Shown here in pieces: positions 22,104 to 31,035 of a stretch of DNA of 63,543 bases (position 1 is its first letter; each line of letters starts with the position of its first letter). Both the position numbers and the translations under genes were made by a program. Source of the DNA: an uncultured Collinsella sp. (GTDB lineage: Bacteria; Actinomycetota; Coriobacteriia; Coriobacteriales; Coriobacteriaceae); assembly GCA_900541785.1 (NCBI GenBank), contig UQKY01000007.1, forward strand, positions 1 to 63,543, in the 5' to 3' direction. The notes beneath the pieces are model-generated. The model did not search any database, had not been told where the DNA came from, and saw only the letters and a list, made by a program, of their open reading frames with translations.

Positions 22104-22604
22104 TTAGAAGTCATCGGGGGAGAGCGTATGGACGAACTCGTCGAACTTCTCGAACTCTTGCTCGTCGTCGACTTCCTCGGCATGGGCAGAAACGGTGCCC
22201 AGGCGATTCATGATGTCGTCTTCAACGAACATGGGGGCATTACTGCGTACGGCGAGGGCGATGGCGTCGCTCGGACGCGCATCGATCTTATGCTCGTTGC
22301 CATCGGCCAACACAACAACCGTCGCGTAAAACACGGGCGGCTCGGCGCGAACGATTTCGATGCGTTCGAGCTTGGCACCCAGGGCGCCAACAGTATCGAG
22401 CAACAGGTCATGGGTAATCGGGCGCTCGGCGCGACCGCTATCGATGCCGCGGCTGATGGCAGCAGCTTCAAACGAACCAGTCTGAATGGAAAGGGAACGC
22501 AGTGGCGCGGGCGAGTCCGACTTGCTGCAGCGCTCGCGAAGCACGATAAGCGATGGCACGGGACCGGCGGCCATGACGATGGTCTCTATGTCGACACGAA
22601 CCAT
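22104..22604 (-). CDS. Bifunctional nuclease (DUF151) family protein
   Basis: 166 residues beginning MVRVDIETIVMAAGPVPSLIVL, with GGAGGTG four bases upstream. The family hallmark follows: FYATVVVLADGNEHKIDARPSDAIALAVR. Founding plant members show DNase/RNase activity; bacterial members are uncharacterised, and some resemble regulators. A longer reading would add 16 residues not typical of the family. First gene of a probable three-gene minus-strand unit. Confidence 0.88.
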   Translation of the reverse strand: MVRVDIETIVMAAGPVPSLIVLRERCSKSDSPAPLRSLSIQTGSFEAAAISRGIDSGRAERPITHDLLLDTVGALGAKLERIEIVRAEPPVFYATVVVLADGNEHKIDARPSDAIALAVRSNAPMFVEDDIMNRLGTVSAHAEEVDDEQEFEKFDEFVHTLSPDDF

Positions 22605-22719
22605 GGAACACCTCCGGTACGTAGCGGTTAACACGCGGCAGCTCCACCGCATTGAATAGCTATACTACCCAATCTTTCGCACAGCACACAAAACCAAAAT
22701 GAGATTTATCGCAGACAAG

Positions 22720-22750
22720 AAAAAAGCCCCGAGGCAATGCCCCAGGGCTC
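22720..22750 (-). terminator. Terminator after tRNA-Ile
   Basis: On the minus strand AGCCCTGGGGC / GCCTCGGGGCT forms a stem with G-U pairs and a 3-nt loop, followed by TTTTTT. It lies 13 nt after the tRNA-Ile 3' end. Confidence 0.85.
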
Positions 22751-22763
22751 TTCACAGTTTTGA

Positions 22764-22840
22764 TGGTGGACCTGACAAGATTCGAACTTGTGACCTCCCG
22801 GTTATCAGCCGGACGCTCTAACCAACTGAGCTACAGGTCC
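22764..22840 (-). tRNA. tRNA-Ile (anticodon GAT)
   Basis: 77 nt. Acceptor GGACCTG/CAGGTCC, D-arm AGCTCAGTTGGTTAGAGC, anticodon loop CTGATAA giving GAT (AUC/AUU), T-arm GTTCGAATC; CCA encoded. It is a lone gene, not within an rRNA spacer. Confidence 0.95.
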
Positions 22841-22854
22841 ATCGCGCAAGGGAT

Positions 22855-22884
22855 ATATTAGACGAGTCGTTACGCGCGCGTCAA
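22855..22884 (-). promoter_or_regulatory. Promoter of tRNA-Ile
   Basis: Minus-strand -35 TTGACG (22879-22884) and -10 TAATAT (22855-22860) with an 18-nt spacer, 14 nt upstream of the tRNA 5' end. The -35 touches the start of the large palindrome. Confidence 0.7.
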
Positions 22885-22888
22885 CAAC

Positions 22889-23075
22889 TTTTTTGAAAAT
22901 CTTTGAGGGGTGTCGGCCCCGGCTGCCCGGCGGTATGCGAAGTCGCCTGCTCGGACAGTCCTGCTCGCACAGAGAGCACATTAAGTGCTCTCTGGCTCGT
23001 GCGGAACTCGCGATCGACTTCACATGTCGCCGTGCGACCGGGGCGAACACGAGTCCCAAGGTTTTCAAAAAAGCG
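22889..23075. repeat. Imperfect palindrome of about 185 bp between gyrA and tRNA-Ile
   Basis: Centred near 22982 on AGAGAGCAC-ATTAA-GTGCTCTCT. Matching arms extend outward: GGCCCCGGCTG.CCGGCGG..TGCGAAGTCG on the left mirrors CGACTTCACATGTCGCCGTG with CGACCGGGGC on the right. The outermost TTTTTTGAAAA faces TTTTCAAAAAA. No gene is seen in this stretch of about 300 bp. Confidence 0.75.
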
Positions 23076-23099
23076 GTCGGCGCGCAGTGCGCCGACCGC
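23062..23099 (-). terminator. Intrinsic terminator of gyrA
   Basis: GCGGTCGGCGC (23073-23083) pairs perfectly with GCGCCGACCGC (23089-23099). On the minus strand it is followed by TTTTTTGAAAA. It lies about 40 nt after the gyrA stop. Confidence 0.9.
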
Positions 23100-23139
23100 C
23101 GATATATGGGGTCTGATATTTTCTACCAGCCAGGGCCTC

Positions 23140-25881
23140 TTACTCGTCGAGGAGATCTTCTGGCATGTCGTTGCCGTCGCCTAGATCGACAGGGGTTTCT
23201 TCGGAAGCAGAGCCGTTTTCTGTGGCTTCGCCTTCGGGCTTTTCCTTGGCTGCCGTCATGCGGGCGACAGCGCATACGCGGTCGTTGTCGTCGACGGTCA
23301 TCATCTTGACGCCCTGGGTGGCGCGGCCGGTCTGGCTGATCTCGTCGGTCTTGACGCGAATGACCGTCGCGCCCTCCGTCACGATGAACAGCTCGTGTTG
23401 CGGGCCCACCGTCTTCATGGCCGCGAGGTTACCCTTACGCTCGGTCATCTGGATGGTGTAGACGCCCTGACCGCCGCGATTCTGCTCCGGGTAGTCCGCG
23501 ACCGGCGTGCGTTTGCCGTAGCCGCGCTCGGTGATGACGAATAGATCGCCGTTGCCGTTAGTGACTTCCATGCCCAGAACGCTCACGCCGTCCTTCAGAC
23601 CGATACCGCGAACGCCGCTGGTATCGCGGCCGGTGGCGCGCACCTGCTCCTCGGAGAACATGATCGCCTTGCCAGCGGTGGTGGCCAGGATAATCTTGTC
23701 GCCCTCGCGCACGCGGCGCACGTTCAGCAGCGCGTCGTCGTCACGCAGGTTGATAGCGATCAGGCCGTCGCGACGGCTGCGGTCATATGCGCTCATCACG
23801 GTCTTCTTGACCATGCCGCTCTTGGTGGCAAACATCAGGTACTCGTCGGCCGGGAACTCGCGGCAGCTGATGACGCTCGCGATCTTCTCGCCTTCCTCGA
23901 AGGGCAGCAGGTTGACGATCGCGGTACCGCGCGCCTGGCGCGTACCCACCGGCAGCTCGTGCACCTTCAGGCGATAGACCTTGCCCTTGCTCGAGAAGAA
24001 CAGCACGTACTCGTGCGTGGACGCGATGAACATCTCATCGATAACGTCATCCTCTTTGAGGTTGACGCCCGACACGCCCTTGCCACCGCGCTTCTGGGCA
24101 CGGTAGGCAGCCACCGGGATACGCTTAACGTAGCCGGTATGGGTAATGGTCACGACCATATCCTCGTCGGCAATGAGGTCCTCGACGTCCAGGTCCTTCT
24201 CGACATGGCTGATCTCGGTGCGGCGCTTATCGCCGAACCTCTTGGAGATCTCGCGCATCTCCTCCTTGATGACGCCCAGAATCTTCTCCTCGTGCGCCAG
24301 CAGGTCCTCGTAGTAGGCGATGGCGCGGCGCAGGCCGTCCAACTCTTCTTGGATCTTGTCACGCTCCAGGCCGGTCAGGCGGCGCAGCTTCATCTCGAGG
24401 ATGGCCGTGGTCTGCTCGGGCGTAAAACCAAAGCGCTCGATCAGGCGGCTGCTGGCCTCGGAGTCGGTCTGCGAGGAGCGGATGATGCTGATGACCTCGT
24501 CGATATGGTCGAGAGCCATCAGGTAACCCTCGAGGATATGCGCGCGGGCCTGGGCCTTCTTAAGGTCGAAGCGGGTGCGGCGGGTAACGACGTCGACCTG
24601 GTGGTCGATGTAGTGCTGCAGCATCTCGCGCAGGCTCAGGCATTTGGGAACGCCGTTGACGAGTGCCAGGTTGTTGGCGCCAAAGGTCGTCTGCAGCGAG
24701 GTGTACTTATACAGATTGTTGAGCACGACCTGCGGAATGACGCCCTTCTTGAGCTCGATGACCAGACGGATGCCCTTCTGGTTGGACTCATCGCGCATAT
24801 CCGAGATGCCCTCGATGCGCTTGTCGTTGACGAGCTGGGCGATCTTCTCCTGCAGGGTGCCCTTGTTGACCATGTAGGGAATCTCGGTAAAGACCAAGCG
24901 GCTGCGGCCGGTCTTAGTGGACTCCACATGTGCCTTGGCACGCACGGTAATGGAACCGCGGCCGGTCTCGTAGCTCTGCTTAATGCCGGCGCTGCCCATG
25001 ATGATGGCGCCGGTGGGGAAGTCCGGACCGGGCATGATCTGCATGAGCTCGTCGACGGTGGCGTCGGGGTTGTCGATCAGGTAGCAGGTGGCCTCGATCG
25101 CCTCGGTGAGGTTATGCGGGGCGATGTTGGTGGCCATGCCGACGGCGATGCCCTGACTGCCGTTGACCAGCAGGTTGGGGAAGCGCGCAGGCAGCGCCAC
25201 GGGCTCGGCGAGCGATTCGTCGTAGTTGGGCTGCCAGTCGACGGTATCCTTCTGCAAGTCACGCAACAGTTCCATGGCGGGCTTTGCCAGGCGGCTCTCG
25301 GTGTAACGCATGGCCGCCGCGCCGTCGCCGTCGATGTTGCCGAAGTTGCCGTGACCGTCGATGAGCGGCGTGCGCATGGAGAACCACTGCGCCAGGCGGA
25401 CCATGGCCTCATAGACCGCGGAATCGCCGTGCGGGTGGTACTTACCGATAACTTCGCCGACCGTCCAGGCCGACTTCTTGTGCGGTCGGTTGGGGTAGAT
25501 GCCGCTCTCGTTCATCGCGTACAGGATGCGGCGGTGCACCGGCTTTAAGCCGTCGCGCACGTCCGGCAGGGCGCGCGCCGTGATGACCGACATCGAATAC
25601 TCGATGAACGACTGCTTCATCTCGCGGCCAAACTCCGAAATCTGGAGCTGGCCGCCGTTGATATCCTCGCCGGCCGAGGCGCCGCGATCGACTTCGCCAA
25701 AGCTCTCCTCGAGCTCGGCGTCGTCGTCTTCTTCCTCATCATCATCGGCATCGGGGTTATAGGCGTCCGGATCGCCGTCCTCGCCCTGCTCAGCACGGGC
25801 AAGCAGGCGCTTCAGATCGTCGGGCATACCGGCATCGCCGGCCTCGTCCATACCCTCGTTATTGTTGATATCGTCTGCCAC
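23140..25881 (-). CDS. gyrA: DNA gyrase subunit A
   Basis: 913 residues; the breakage-reunion subunit that introduces negative supercoils with GyrB. The catalytic Tyr is in AAAMRYTESRL; the quinolone region reads HPHGDSAVYE, with Ser at the usual resistance position. The gyrase-specific GyrA box appears as QKRGGKG. It starts with GTG, GGAGG upstream, 11 nt after gyrB. Unusual: about 75-80 extra, strongly acidic N-terminal residues (runs of Asp/Glu near 45-60) precede the normal start of the fold at FGREMKQSFIEYSMSVI. The C-terminal tail is also acidic. Confidence 0.96.
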   Translation of the reverse strand: MADDINNNEGMDEAGDAGMPDDLKRLLARAEQGEDGDPDAYNPDADDDEEEDDDAELEESFGEVDRGASAGEDINGGQLQISEFGREMKQSFIEYSMSVITARALPDVRDGLKPVHRRILYAMNESGIYPNRPHKKSAWTVGEVIGKYHPHGDSAVYEAMVRLAQWFSMRTPLIDGHGNFGNIDGDGAAAMRYTESRLAKPAMELLRDLQKDTVDWQPNYDESLAEPVALPARFPNLLVNGSQGIAVGMATNIAPHNLTEAIEATCYLIDNPDATVDELMQIMPGPDFPTGAIIMGSAGIKQSYETGRGSITVRAKAHVESTKTGRSRLVFTEIPYMVNKGTLQEKIAQLVNDKRIEGISDMRDESNQKGIRLVIELKKGVIPQVVLNNLYKYTSLQTTFGANNLALVNGVPKCLSLREMLQHYIDHQVDVVTRRTRFDLKKAQARAHILEGYLMALDHIDEVISIIRSSQTDSEASSRLIERFGFTPEQTTAILEMKLRRLTGLERDKIQEELDGLRRAIAYYEDLLAHEEKILGVIKEEMREISKRFGDKRRTEISHVEKDLDVEDLIADEDMVVTITHTGYVKRIPVAAYRAQKRGGKGVSGVNLKEDDVIDEMFIASTHEYVLFFSSKGKVYRLKVHELPVGTRQARGTAIVNLLPFEEGEKIASVISCREFPADEYLMFATKSGMVKKTVMSAYDRSRRDGLIAINLRDDDALLNVRRVREGDKIILATTAGKAIMFSEEQVRATGRDTSGVRGIGLKDGVSVLGMEVTNGNGDLFVITERGYGKRTPVADYPEQNRGGQGVYTIQMTERKGNLAAMKTVGPQHELFIVTEGATVIRVKTDEISQTGRATQGVKMMTVDDNDRVCAVARMTAAKEKPEGEATENGSASEETPVDLGDGNDMPEDLLDE

Positions 25882-25892
25882 GTTACCTCCTC

Positions 25893-27923
25893 TTAAGCGT
25901 CAAGGAAACGCGCGTCATGCGCATGTTTTTCAATGTACTCGCGGCGATAGCCGACCTCGGAACCCATCAGCTCGCGCACGGCGCGGTCCGCCACCACGGC
26001 GTCCTCGATCGACACACGCTGCAGGATGCGGGTCTTGGGGTCCATCGTCGTCGAGGCAAGCTGCTTGGGGTCCATCTCGCCCAGGCCCTTGTAGCGCTGG
26101 ACGGTATAGCCCTTGCGCTTTTTGGTAATCTTGCCGTCCTTGGCCTTGCCGTCCTCGTCGTTATCGTCGGGGTTCAGGCCCAGACTCTGGATGGTGTCGC
26201 GCAGGATCTCGTCTTCGGGCTGGCGGCCGTTGGGATACACGTAGTGGATCTTGTTGCGCACCTTAATGCCAAAGATGGGCGGGCAGGCAACATAGACGTA
26301 GCCGGCATCGATCAGCGGACGCATGTACTTGTAGAAGAACGTCAGCAGCAGGATGCGGATATGCGCACCGTCGACGTCTGCATCGGTCATGATGATGATC
26401 TTGTGGTAGCGCGCCTTGGTGATATCGAAATCGCCGCCGTCGCCGGCACTCGTCGTGACGCCGCAGCCGATCGCGGTAATCAGCGACTGGATGGTGTCAC
26501 TCGAGAACGCGCGATGGTCACCAACGCGCTCGACGTTCAAAATCTTGCCGCGCAGGGGCAGAATCGCCTGGATGTCTCGGCGACGGCCGTCCTTGGCCGA
26601 ACCGCCTGCCGAGTCGCCCTCTACGATGAAGAGCTCGGTCAGCTCGGCATCGCGCACCGAGCAGTCAGCGAGCTTACCGGGCAGGGACGCCGTCTCGAGC
26701 AGGCTCTTGCGACGGGTCGCTTCGCGCGCCTTGCGGGCGGCGTTGCGCGCCTTGCAGGCCTGTTGCGCCTTCTTGACGATCTCGCGGGCGGGCTTGGGAT
26801 GCTCCTCCAAGTAATCGGCGAGGCCGTCGGTCACGATCTTGAGCGTCAGCGCGCGCATATAGGAGCTGCCGAGCTTGGCCTTGGTCTGGCCCTCAAACTG
26901 CGGATCGGGCAGCTTGACCGAGATAACGGCCGAAAGGCCCTCGCGCACATCGTCGCCGGTCAGGTTGGCGTCTTTTTCCTTGAGCAGGTTCTGCTTGCGC
27001 GCGTAATCGTTGATCACGCGGGTGAGCGCGGTGCGGAAGCCCTCAAGGTGCATGCCGCCCTCGGGGGTGTAGATGTCGTTGGCAAACGACATGACGTTCT
27101 CGCCGTAGCCGCTATTCCACTGCAGGGAAACCTCGACCTCGCCCATCTTGGCCACAGGTGCGTCCGGGTCCGATTTGCCCTCGATGTAGATAGGCTCCTT
27201 AAAGGCCTCGGGGACGTCCTTGCCCTCGTTAAGGAACTTGACGAAGTCGATGATGCCGCCCTCGTAGCAAAACTCCTCCACGTGGGGAGTAGACTCGCGC
27301 TCGTCAGTCAGCACGATTTTGAGGTTCTTATTGAGGAACGCCGTCTCCTGCAGACGGTTGTGCAGCGTATCGAAATCGTAAATGCAGGTCTCGAAGATCT
27401 CGTCGTCGGGCCAGAAGGTGACGGTGGTGCCCGTCGAATCCGAGGTGCCCACGACCTCCATCTTCTTGACGGTCTTGCCGCGCGAGAACTCCATCTCGTA
27501 GGTGTTGCCGTCGCGACGAACCTGAACGACCACGCGCTTGGACAGTGCGTTGACGACGGAGATGCCAACGCCGTGCAGGCCGCCCGAGACCTTATAGGCC
27601 GAATTATCGAACTTACCGCCGGCGTGCAAAATCGTCATGACGACCTCGAGCGTCGGGATCTTTTTAACAGGGTGCTCGTCGACGGGGATGCCGCGCCCGT
27701 TGTCGACGACCGTGATGGAGTTGTCGGCGTGGACCGTCACCTGGATCTCGGTGCAGAAACCGGCCATGGCCTCGTCGACGGAGTTGTCAACGATCTCCCA
27801 CACCAGGTGATGCAGACCGCTGGCGCTCGTCGAGCCGATATACATGCCCGGGCGCTTACGAACGGCCTCGAGACCTTCGAGAATCTTAATCTCGCCGCCA
27901 TCGTAATCGTTTTCGTTTGCCAC
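25893..27923 (-). CDS. gyrB: DNA gyrase subunit B
   Basis: 676 residues; ATPase subunit of gyrase. The GHKL ATPase has EIVDNSVDEA, VVDNGRGIP and GGLHGVGISVVNALS. The TOPRIM domain has EGDSAGGSAK and TDADVDGAHI; the C-terminus has RYKGLGEM. The start is GTG (VANENDYDGG) with AAGGAGG four bases upstream; an in-frame TTG six codons earlier precedes the ribosome site and is rejected. Operon with gyrA. Confidence 0.97.
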   Translation of the reverse strand: MANENDYDGGEIKILEGLEAVRKRPGMYIGSTSASGLHHLVWEIVDNSVDEAMAGFCTEIQVTVHADNSITVVDNGRGIPVDEHPVKKIPTLEVVMTILHAGGKFDNSAYKVSGGLHGVGISVVNALSKRVVVQVRRDGNTYEMEFSRGKTVKKMEVVGTSDSTGTTVTFWPDDEIFETCIYDFDTLHNRLQETAFLNKNLKIVLTDERESTPHVEEFCYEGGIIDFVKFLNEGKDVPEAFKEPIYIEGKSDPDAPVAKMGEVEVSLQWNSGYGENVMSFANDIYTPEGGMHLEGFRTALTRVINDYARKQNLLKEKDANLTGDDVREGLSAVISVKLPDPQFEGQTKAKLGSSYMRALTLKIVTDGLADYLEEHPKPAREIVKKAQQACKARNAARKAREATRRKSLLETASLPGKLADCSVRDAELTELFIVEGDSAGGSAKDGRRRDIQAILPLRGKILNVERVGDHRAFSSDTIQSLITAIGCGVTTSAGDGGDFDITKARYHKIIIMTDADVDGAHIRILLLTFFYKYMRPLIDAGYVYVACPPIFGIKVRNKIHYVYPNGRQPEDEILRDTIQSLGLNPDDNDEDGKAKDGKITKKRKGYTVQRYKGLGEMDPKQLASTTMDPKTRILQRVSIEDAVVADRAVRELMGSEVGYRREYIEKHAHDARFLDA

Positions 27924-27971
27924 ACGTCCTCCTTCAGTCAAGAAAATGTGTACAGCCTTACTAGTTTATCG

Positions 27972-28002
27972 TAAAAAAATACCCTCGGGAACGAGGGTAT
28001 TT
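27972..28002 (-). terminator. Terminator after the dnaN-recF-DUF721 unit
   Basis: AAATACCCTCG / CGAGGGTATTT stem with a 4-nt loop, followed on the minus strand by TTTTTTT. It lies between the DUF721 gene and gyrB, so gyrBA should have its own promoter at 27924-27970. Confidence 0.88.
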
Positions 28003-28028
28003 GGCTCTACAAGGCCACCAGATGCGAT

Positions 28029-28592
28029 TTAAGGCTCTTTTTTGCTTTGCACGCCCTTGGCCCACTCGGCACTGGCTCTCATGGCGTTCTCGAGGGCCTC
28101 GCGCAGTTTTTGGTCTTCGATGGGCGCCACTTGGCGCTCAATCTCGGTGCGCTCGGCATCGCTGAGGTCGGCGTGTGGGGCCGGCGGGCGCTCGGTCGTC
28201 GCTGGGCGAAGGCGCTCCTTGGCGGCGGGCGGCGTGTGACCGGGCGCGGTGGTTTTGAACACCAGGCCGTCCACATGCGCACCGGCGCGCTCCATGCGCG
28301 CGCGGATGATCTCGCGCAACAACGTCATTTCCTGCGTCCACGAGGGCGAGTCGAGATATACCAGCAGCTCATTGGACTCGGGCAGGTAGCGCAGGCCCGT
28401 CACATGGCGTCCCTCGCGCGTGCCCGAGCACACCGCATTCCAGGCGCGATAGACCGCGCGAGATTCCTCCGCAGCCTCCATCTGCGCGCGGCGCTCAGGT
28501 GTCGCGGCCGCCAGGATGCGCTGGCGCTCGGCATCCAAAAAGCCCCCAAAGGCAACCGTTCCGTTCTCGCGCTCGTAACTAGCATGTCTCAC
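28029..28592 (-). CDS. DUF721/DciA-like protein
   Basis: 187 residues. It starts with GTG inside recF, overlapping its end by 14 nt. The position recF-DUF721-gyrB is the classic actinobacterial place for this family. The core RAWNAVCSGTREGRHVTGLRYL, then LLVYLDSPSWTQEMTLLREII, matches the DUF721 fold. DciA-type proteins load DnaB-family helicases in bacteria lacking DnaC/DnaI, and no such loader is seen near dnaB here. The C-terminal 60 residues are charged and variable. Confidence 0.85.
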   Translation of the reverse strand: MRHASYERENGTVAFGGFLDAERQRILAAATPERRAQMEAAEESRAVYRAWNAVCSGTREGRHVTGLRYLPESNELLVYLDSPSWTQEMTLLREIIRARMERAGAHVDGLVFKTTAPGHTPPAAKERLRPATTERPPAPHADLSDAERTEIERQVAPIEDQKLREALENAMRASAEWAKGVQSKKEP

Positions 28593-29685
28593 CCATGCTC
28601 ACCACCTTGGCTCGATCAAGCAGGTCATCGGTAAAATACCCCAGATTGGTGGTGGTTATGACTGTCTGGATATCATCACCGATCAGCTGCAGAAAAGCGC
28701 CTCGGCGGTGGGCGTCGAGCTCGCTCATCACGTCGTCCAAAAGCAGCAGCGGCGCGGTGCCCAAGATATCACGCGCCACTGCCACTTCTGCCACCTTCCA
28801 GGCAAGCACTAGCGTTCGCTGCTGGCCCTGGCTGGCAAATGAACGGGCCGATCGGCCCGCGACGGAAAACTCAATCTCGTCGCGATGCGGACCCACGAGC
28901 GTCACGCCGCGGCGGATCTCCTCGTCGGCGCGCTCATCGAGCGCCGAGAGCATGTGCTCATACGCCCAGCCCCTGAGCTCGTCGCGATCATCGGTGCGAG
29001 GCAGGTCGCCAAGCGTGGACACATAGGACACGCCGGCGGGCTCGCCGGATGCCACGCGGTCATAGGCGTCGCGCACATGGCCCGACAGCCGGTCGAGCAG
29101 AGCCAGACGATGCACGAGCAGGGCCGAACCGGCGCGGGCGATAGATTCGTTCCAGGCGCTGAGCATCTCGCGGCAGCACCAGCTCTCCTTGAGCAGGGCA
29201 TTGCGCTGGGTCACGCAGCGCCCGTAGGCACTGGCCAGATCGGCATAGCGCGCACTCAGCTGAACGCCAAAGTCATCAAGTGCGGTGCGGCGCACGCTGG
29301 CACCCCGCTTGACCATATCCAGGTGGTCCGGGCAAAACAAAACGCTCGGCAGTACCCCGCGCACGCCGGACGCAGCGCAGCGTTTGCCGTTGCGGCTAAA
29401 CGAACGCTTGCCGTCTTCCACGCTCAGTCCCATGTCCAGCACGCGCCCATCACCTTCGAGCCTCAGCTCGACCTTGCATGAGCCCACGCCGTCGTGCACG
29501 AGCTCGGTAGCAGTGGGATGCCTAAACGAGGCGCCACTCGTCAGTAGCTGCAGCGCCTCTATGAGGTTGGTCTTTCCCGCCGCGTTGGGACCTGCGAGCA
29601 CTGTCACACCGTCGCTCAAGGCAAGGCGGTAACTGTCGAAGCTGCGATAGCGCGCAACGGAAAGAGCGCGTGCGAACATGGTCAT
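28579..29685 (-). CDS. recF: DNA replication and repair protein RecF
   Basis: 368 residues; SMC-like ATPase that helps load RecA at gaps with RecO/RecR. Walker A GPNAAGKTN (about 32-40), signature SFASQGQQRTLVLA, and Walker B LLLLDDVMSELD. It begins about 8 nt after the dnaN stop with no clear ribosome site, which suggests translational coupling to dnaN. Confidence 0.95.
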   Translation of the reverse strand: MTMFARALSVARYRSFDSYRLALSDGVTVLAGPNAAGKTNLIEALQLLTSGASFRHPTATELVHDGVGSCKVELRLEGDGRVLDMGLSVEDGKRSFSRNGKRCAASGVRGVLPSVLFCPDHLDMVKRGASVRRTALDDFGVQLSARYADLASAYGRCVTQRNALLKESWCCREMLSAWNESIARAGSALLVHRLALLDRLSGHVRDAYDRVASGEPAGVSYVSTLGDLPRTDDRDELRGWAYEHMLSALDERADEEIRRGVTLVGPHRDEIEFSVAGRSARSFASQGQQRTLVLAWKVAEVAVARDILGTAPLLLLDDVMSELDAHRRGAFLQLIGDDIQTVITTTNLGYFTDDLLDRAKVVSMGETC

Positions 29686-29693
29686 GGGCAGTG

Positions 29694-30797
29694 CTAGATG
29701 CGTACCGGCATGACCAGGTACAGGTAGTTGATCTTGTCGTAGGACTTGAAGATGCCAGCCTGCGAATAGCTCTTGAGCTCCAGCGTGATCTCCTTCTCCT
29801 TGGACAGGGCATTGAGGCAGCCAAAGATGTAGTGGTAGTTGAAGGCGATGGTGCCCGACTCGCCCTCGGCCTCGACATCGATCGTCTCCTGCGCCAGATC
29901 CTGGTCGTTGGAAATGGAGGACAGGCCCATCTGGCCGTTCTCGACGTCAATCTCAAACTTGACAGCGGGGTTGGCGCTCGCGATAACGGCCACACGTTTA
30001 AGGGCAGCGTTAAAGGCGGCTACGTCGATCTTGACGCTCGTCACGCACGAATCGGGGATGAGCTGCTTGTAATTGGGATATACGCCCTCGATGCGGCGCG
30101 ACACGTAGGTGGTGTTGCCGGCCTCAAAGACAACCTGGGTGTCGGTTGCGCCGATCATGATGGTAGCCTGGCTCGCCATGATGCTCAGCGCGTCGTTGAA
30201 GGCGTCGGCAGGCACGTTGAGCTCAAAGGAACCTTCGAGGGTCGAGGTCTCGACCTGCGTATCGCACACGGCCAGTCGGAAGGAGTCGGTCGCGACCAGG
30301 CGCACGGTGTTGTTCTCGACCTTCATGTGCACGCCACCCAGGATGGGGCGGGCCTTGTCAGTCGAGGTGACGCGCCATACGCGGCTCACCATTTCGGACA
30401 GGATATCGGTCGGCAGCTCGACGGCACTCTCGATGGCGTATGCCGGGAACTCGGGAAAGTCGTTGGCATCGAGCGTGTTGAGGCGGAAAGAGCTCTTCTC
30501 GCAGCCAATCAAAACCTGACGCTCGGACAGCTCAAAGGTGACCGGGGCATCGGGGAGGGTCTTGGTGATATTGGAGAGCATCTTACAGGGGATAACCATC
30601 TCGCCCTCTTCTTCGACATGCGCCGCGATGCGATGACGGATCGAGATGGTGTAGTTAGAGGTCTGGAATTCCAAGATGCCGTCTTGGGCCTTAACGAGCA
30701 CGCCCGACAGGATGGGGAGGGTGGATGCCGAAGCGACACCCTTCATAACGACGCCGATGGCTTGTGTAAGCGAGCTCTGGCTGACGGTGAACTTCAT
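29694..30797 (-). CDS. dnaN: DNA polymerase III beta subunit (sliding clamp)
   Basis: 367 residues; ring-shaped clamp that tethers polymerase III. Three clamp domains are recognisable, starting MKFTVSQSSLTQAIGVVMKG; ILSGVLVKA, RLVATDSFRLAV and the C-terminal YLVMPVRI are conserved. Start ATG with GAAAGG upstream. It is followed closely by recF. Confidence 0.97.
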   Translation of the reverse strand: MKFTVSQSSLTQAIGVVMKGVASASTLPILSGVLVKAQDGILEFQTSNYTISIRHRIAAHVEEEGEMVIPCKMLSNITKTLPDAPVTFELSERQVLIGCEKSSFRLNTLDANDFPEFPAYAIESAVELPTDILSEMVSRVWRVTSTDKARPILGGVHMKVENNTVRLVATDSFRLAVCDTQVETSTLEGSFELNVPADAFNDALSIMASQATIMIGATDTQVVFEAGNTTYVSRRIEGVYPNYKQLIPDSCVTSVKIDVAAFNAALKRVAVIASANPAVKFEIDVENGQMGLSSISNDQDLAQETIDVEAEGESGTIAFNYHYIFGCLNALSKEKEITLELKSYSQAGIFKSYDKINYLYLVMPVRI

Positions 30798-31035
30798 CTT
30801 TTAATACCTTTCTATAGATATAAATATCTTAATAATAGTAATAGCACTGACGAAACTGTTGATTACTCCCAAAGACGCAGGTCAGACCCAAAAAGAGAAT
30901 CGACAGCAGCCTGTGTGCAACAGGGGTGGTTTTCCACGTTCAAAACCTGCGCAAAACTTTTCATCACCGCGGGTTGGGTTTTAGACACCTTATGCCCGTG
31001 GTTTCGACAAGTTTTCAACAGGTGTCTCTATTTCC
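30798..31035. other. dnaA-dnaN intergenic region: AT-rich stretch and DnaA-box-like sites
   Basis: 238 bp. Near dnaN, 30806-30842 is almost pure A/T (a candidate unwinding element or the dnaN promoter). Near dnaA there are TTTTCAACA (31012-31020), the related TTTCGACAA (31002-31010) and a near-consensus TTTTCCACG (30930-30938). AGACACCT (30983-30990) and AGGTGTCT (31020-31027) form an inverted repeat around the first two. It may be one half of a bipartite origin, as in Bacillus. Confidence 0.55.
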
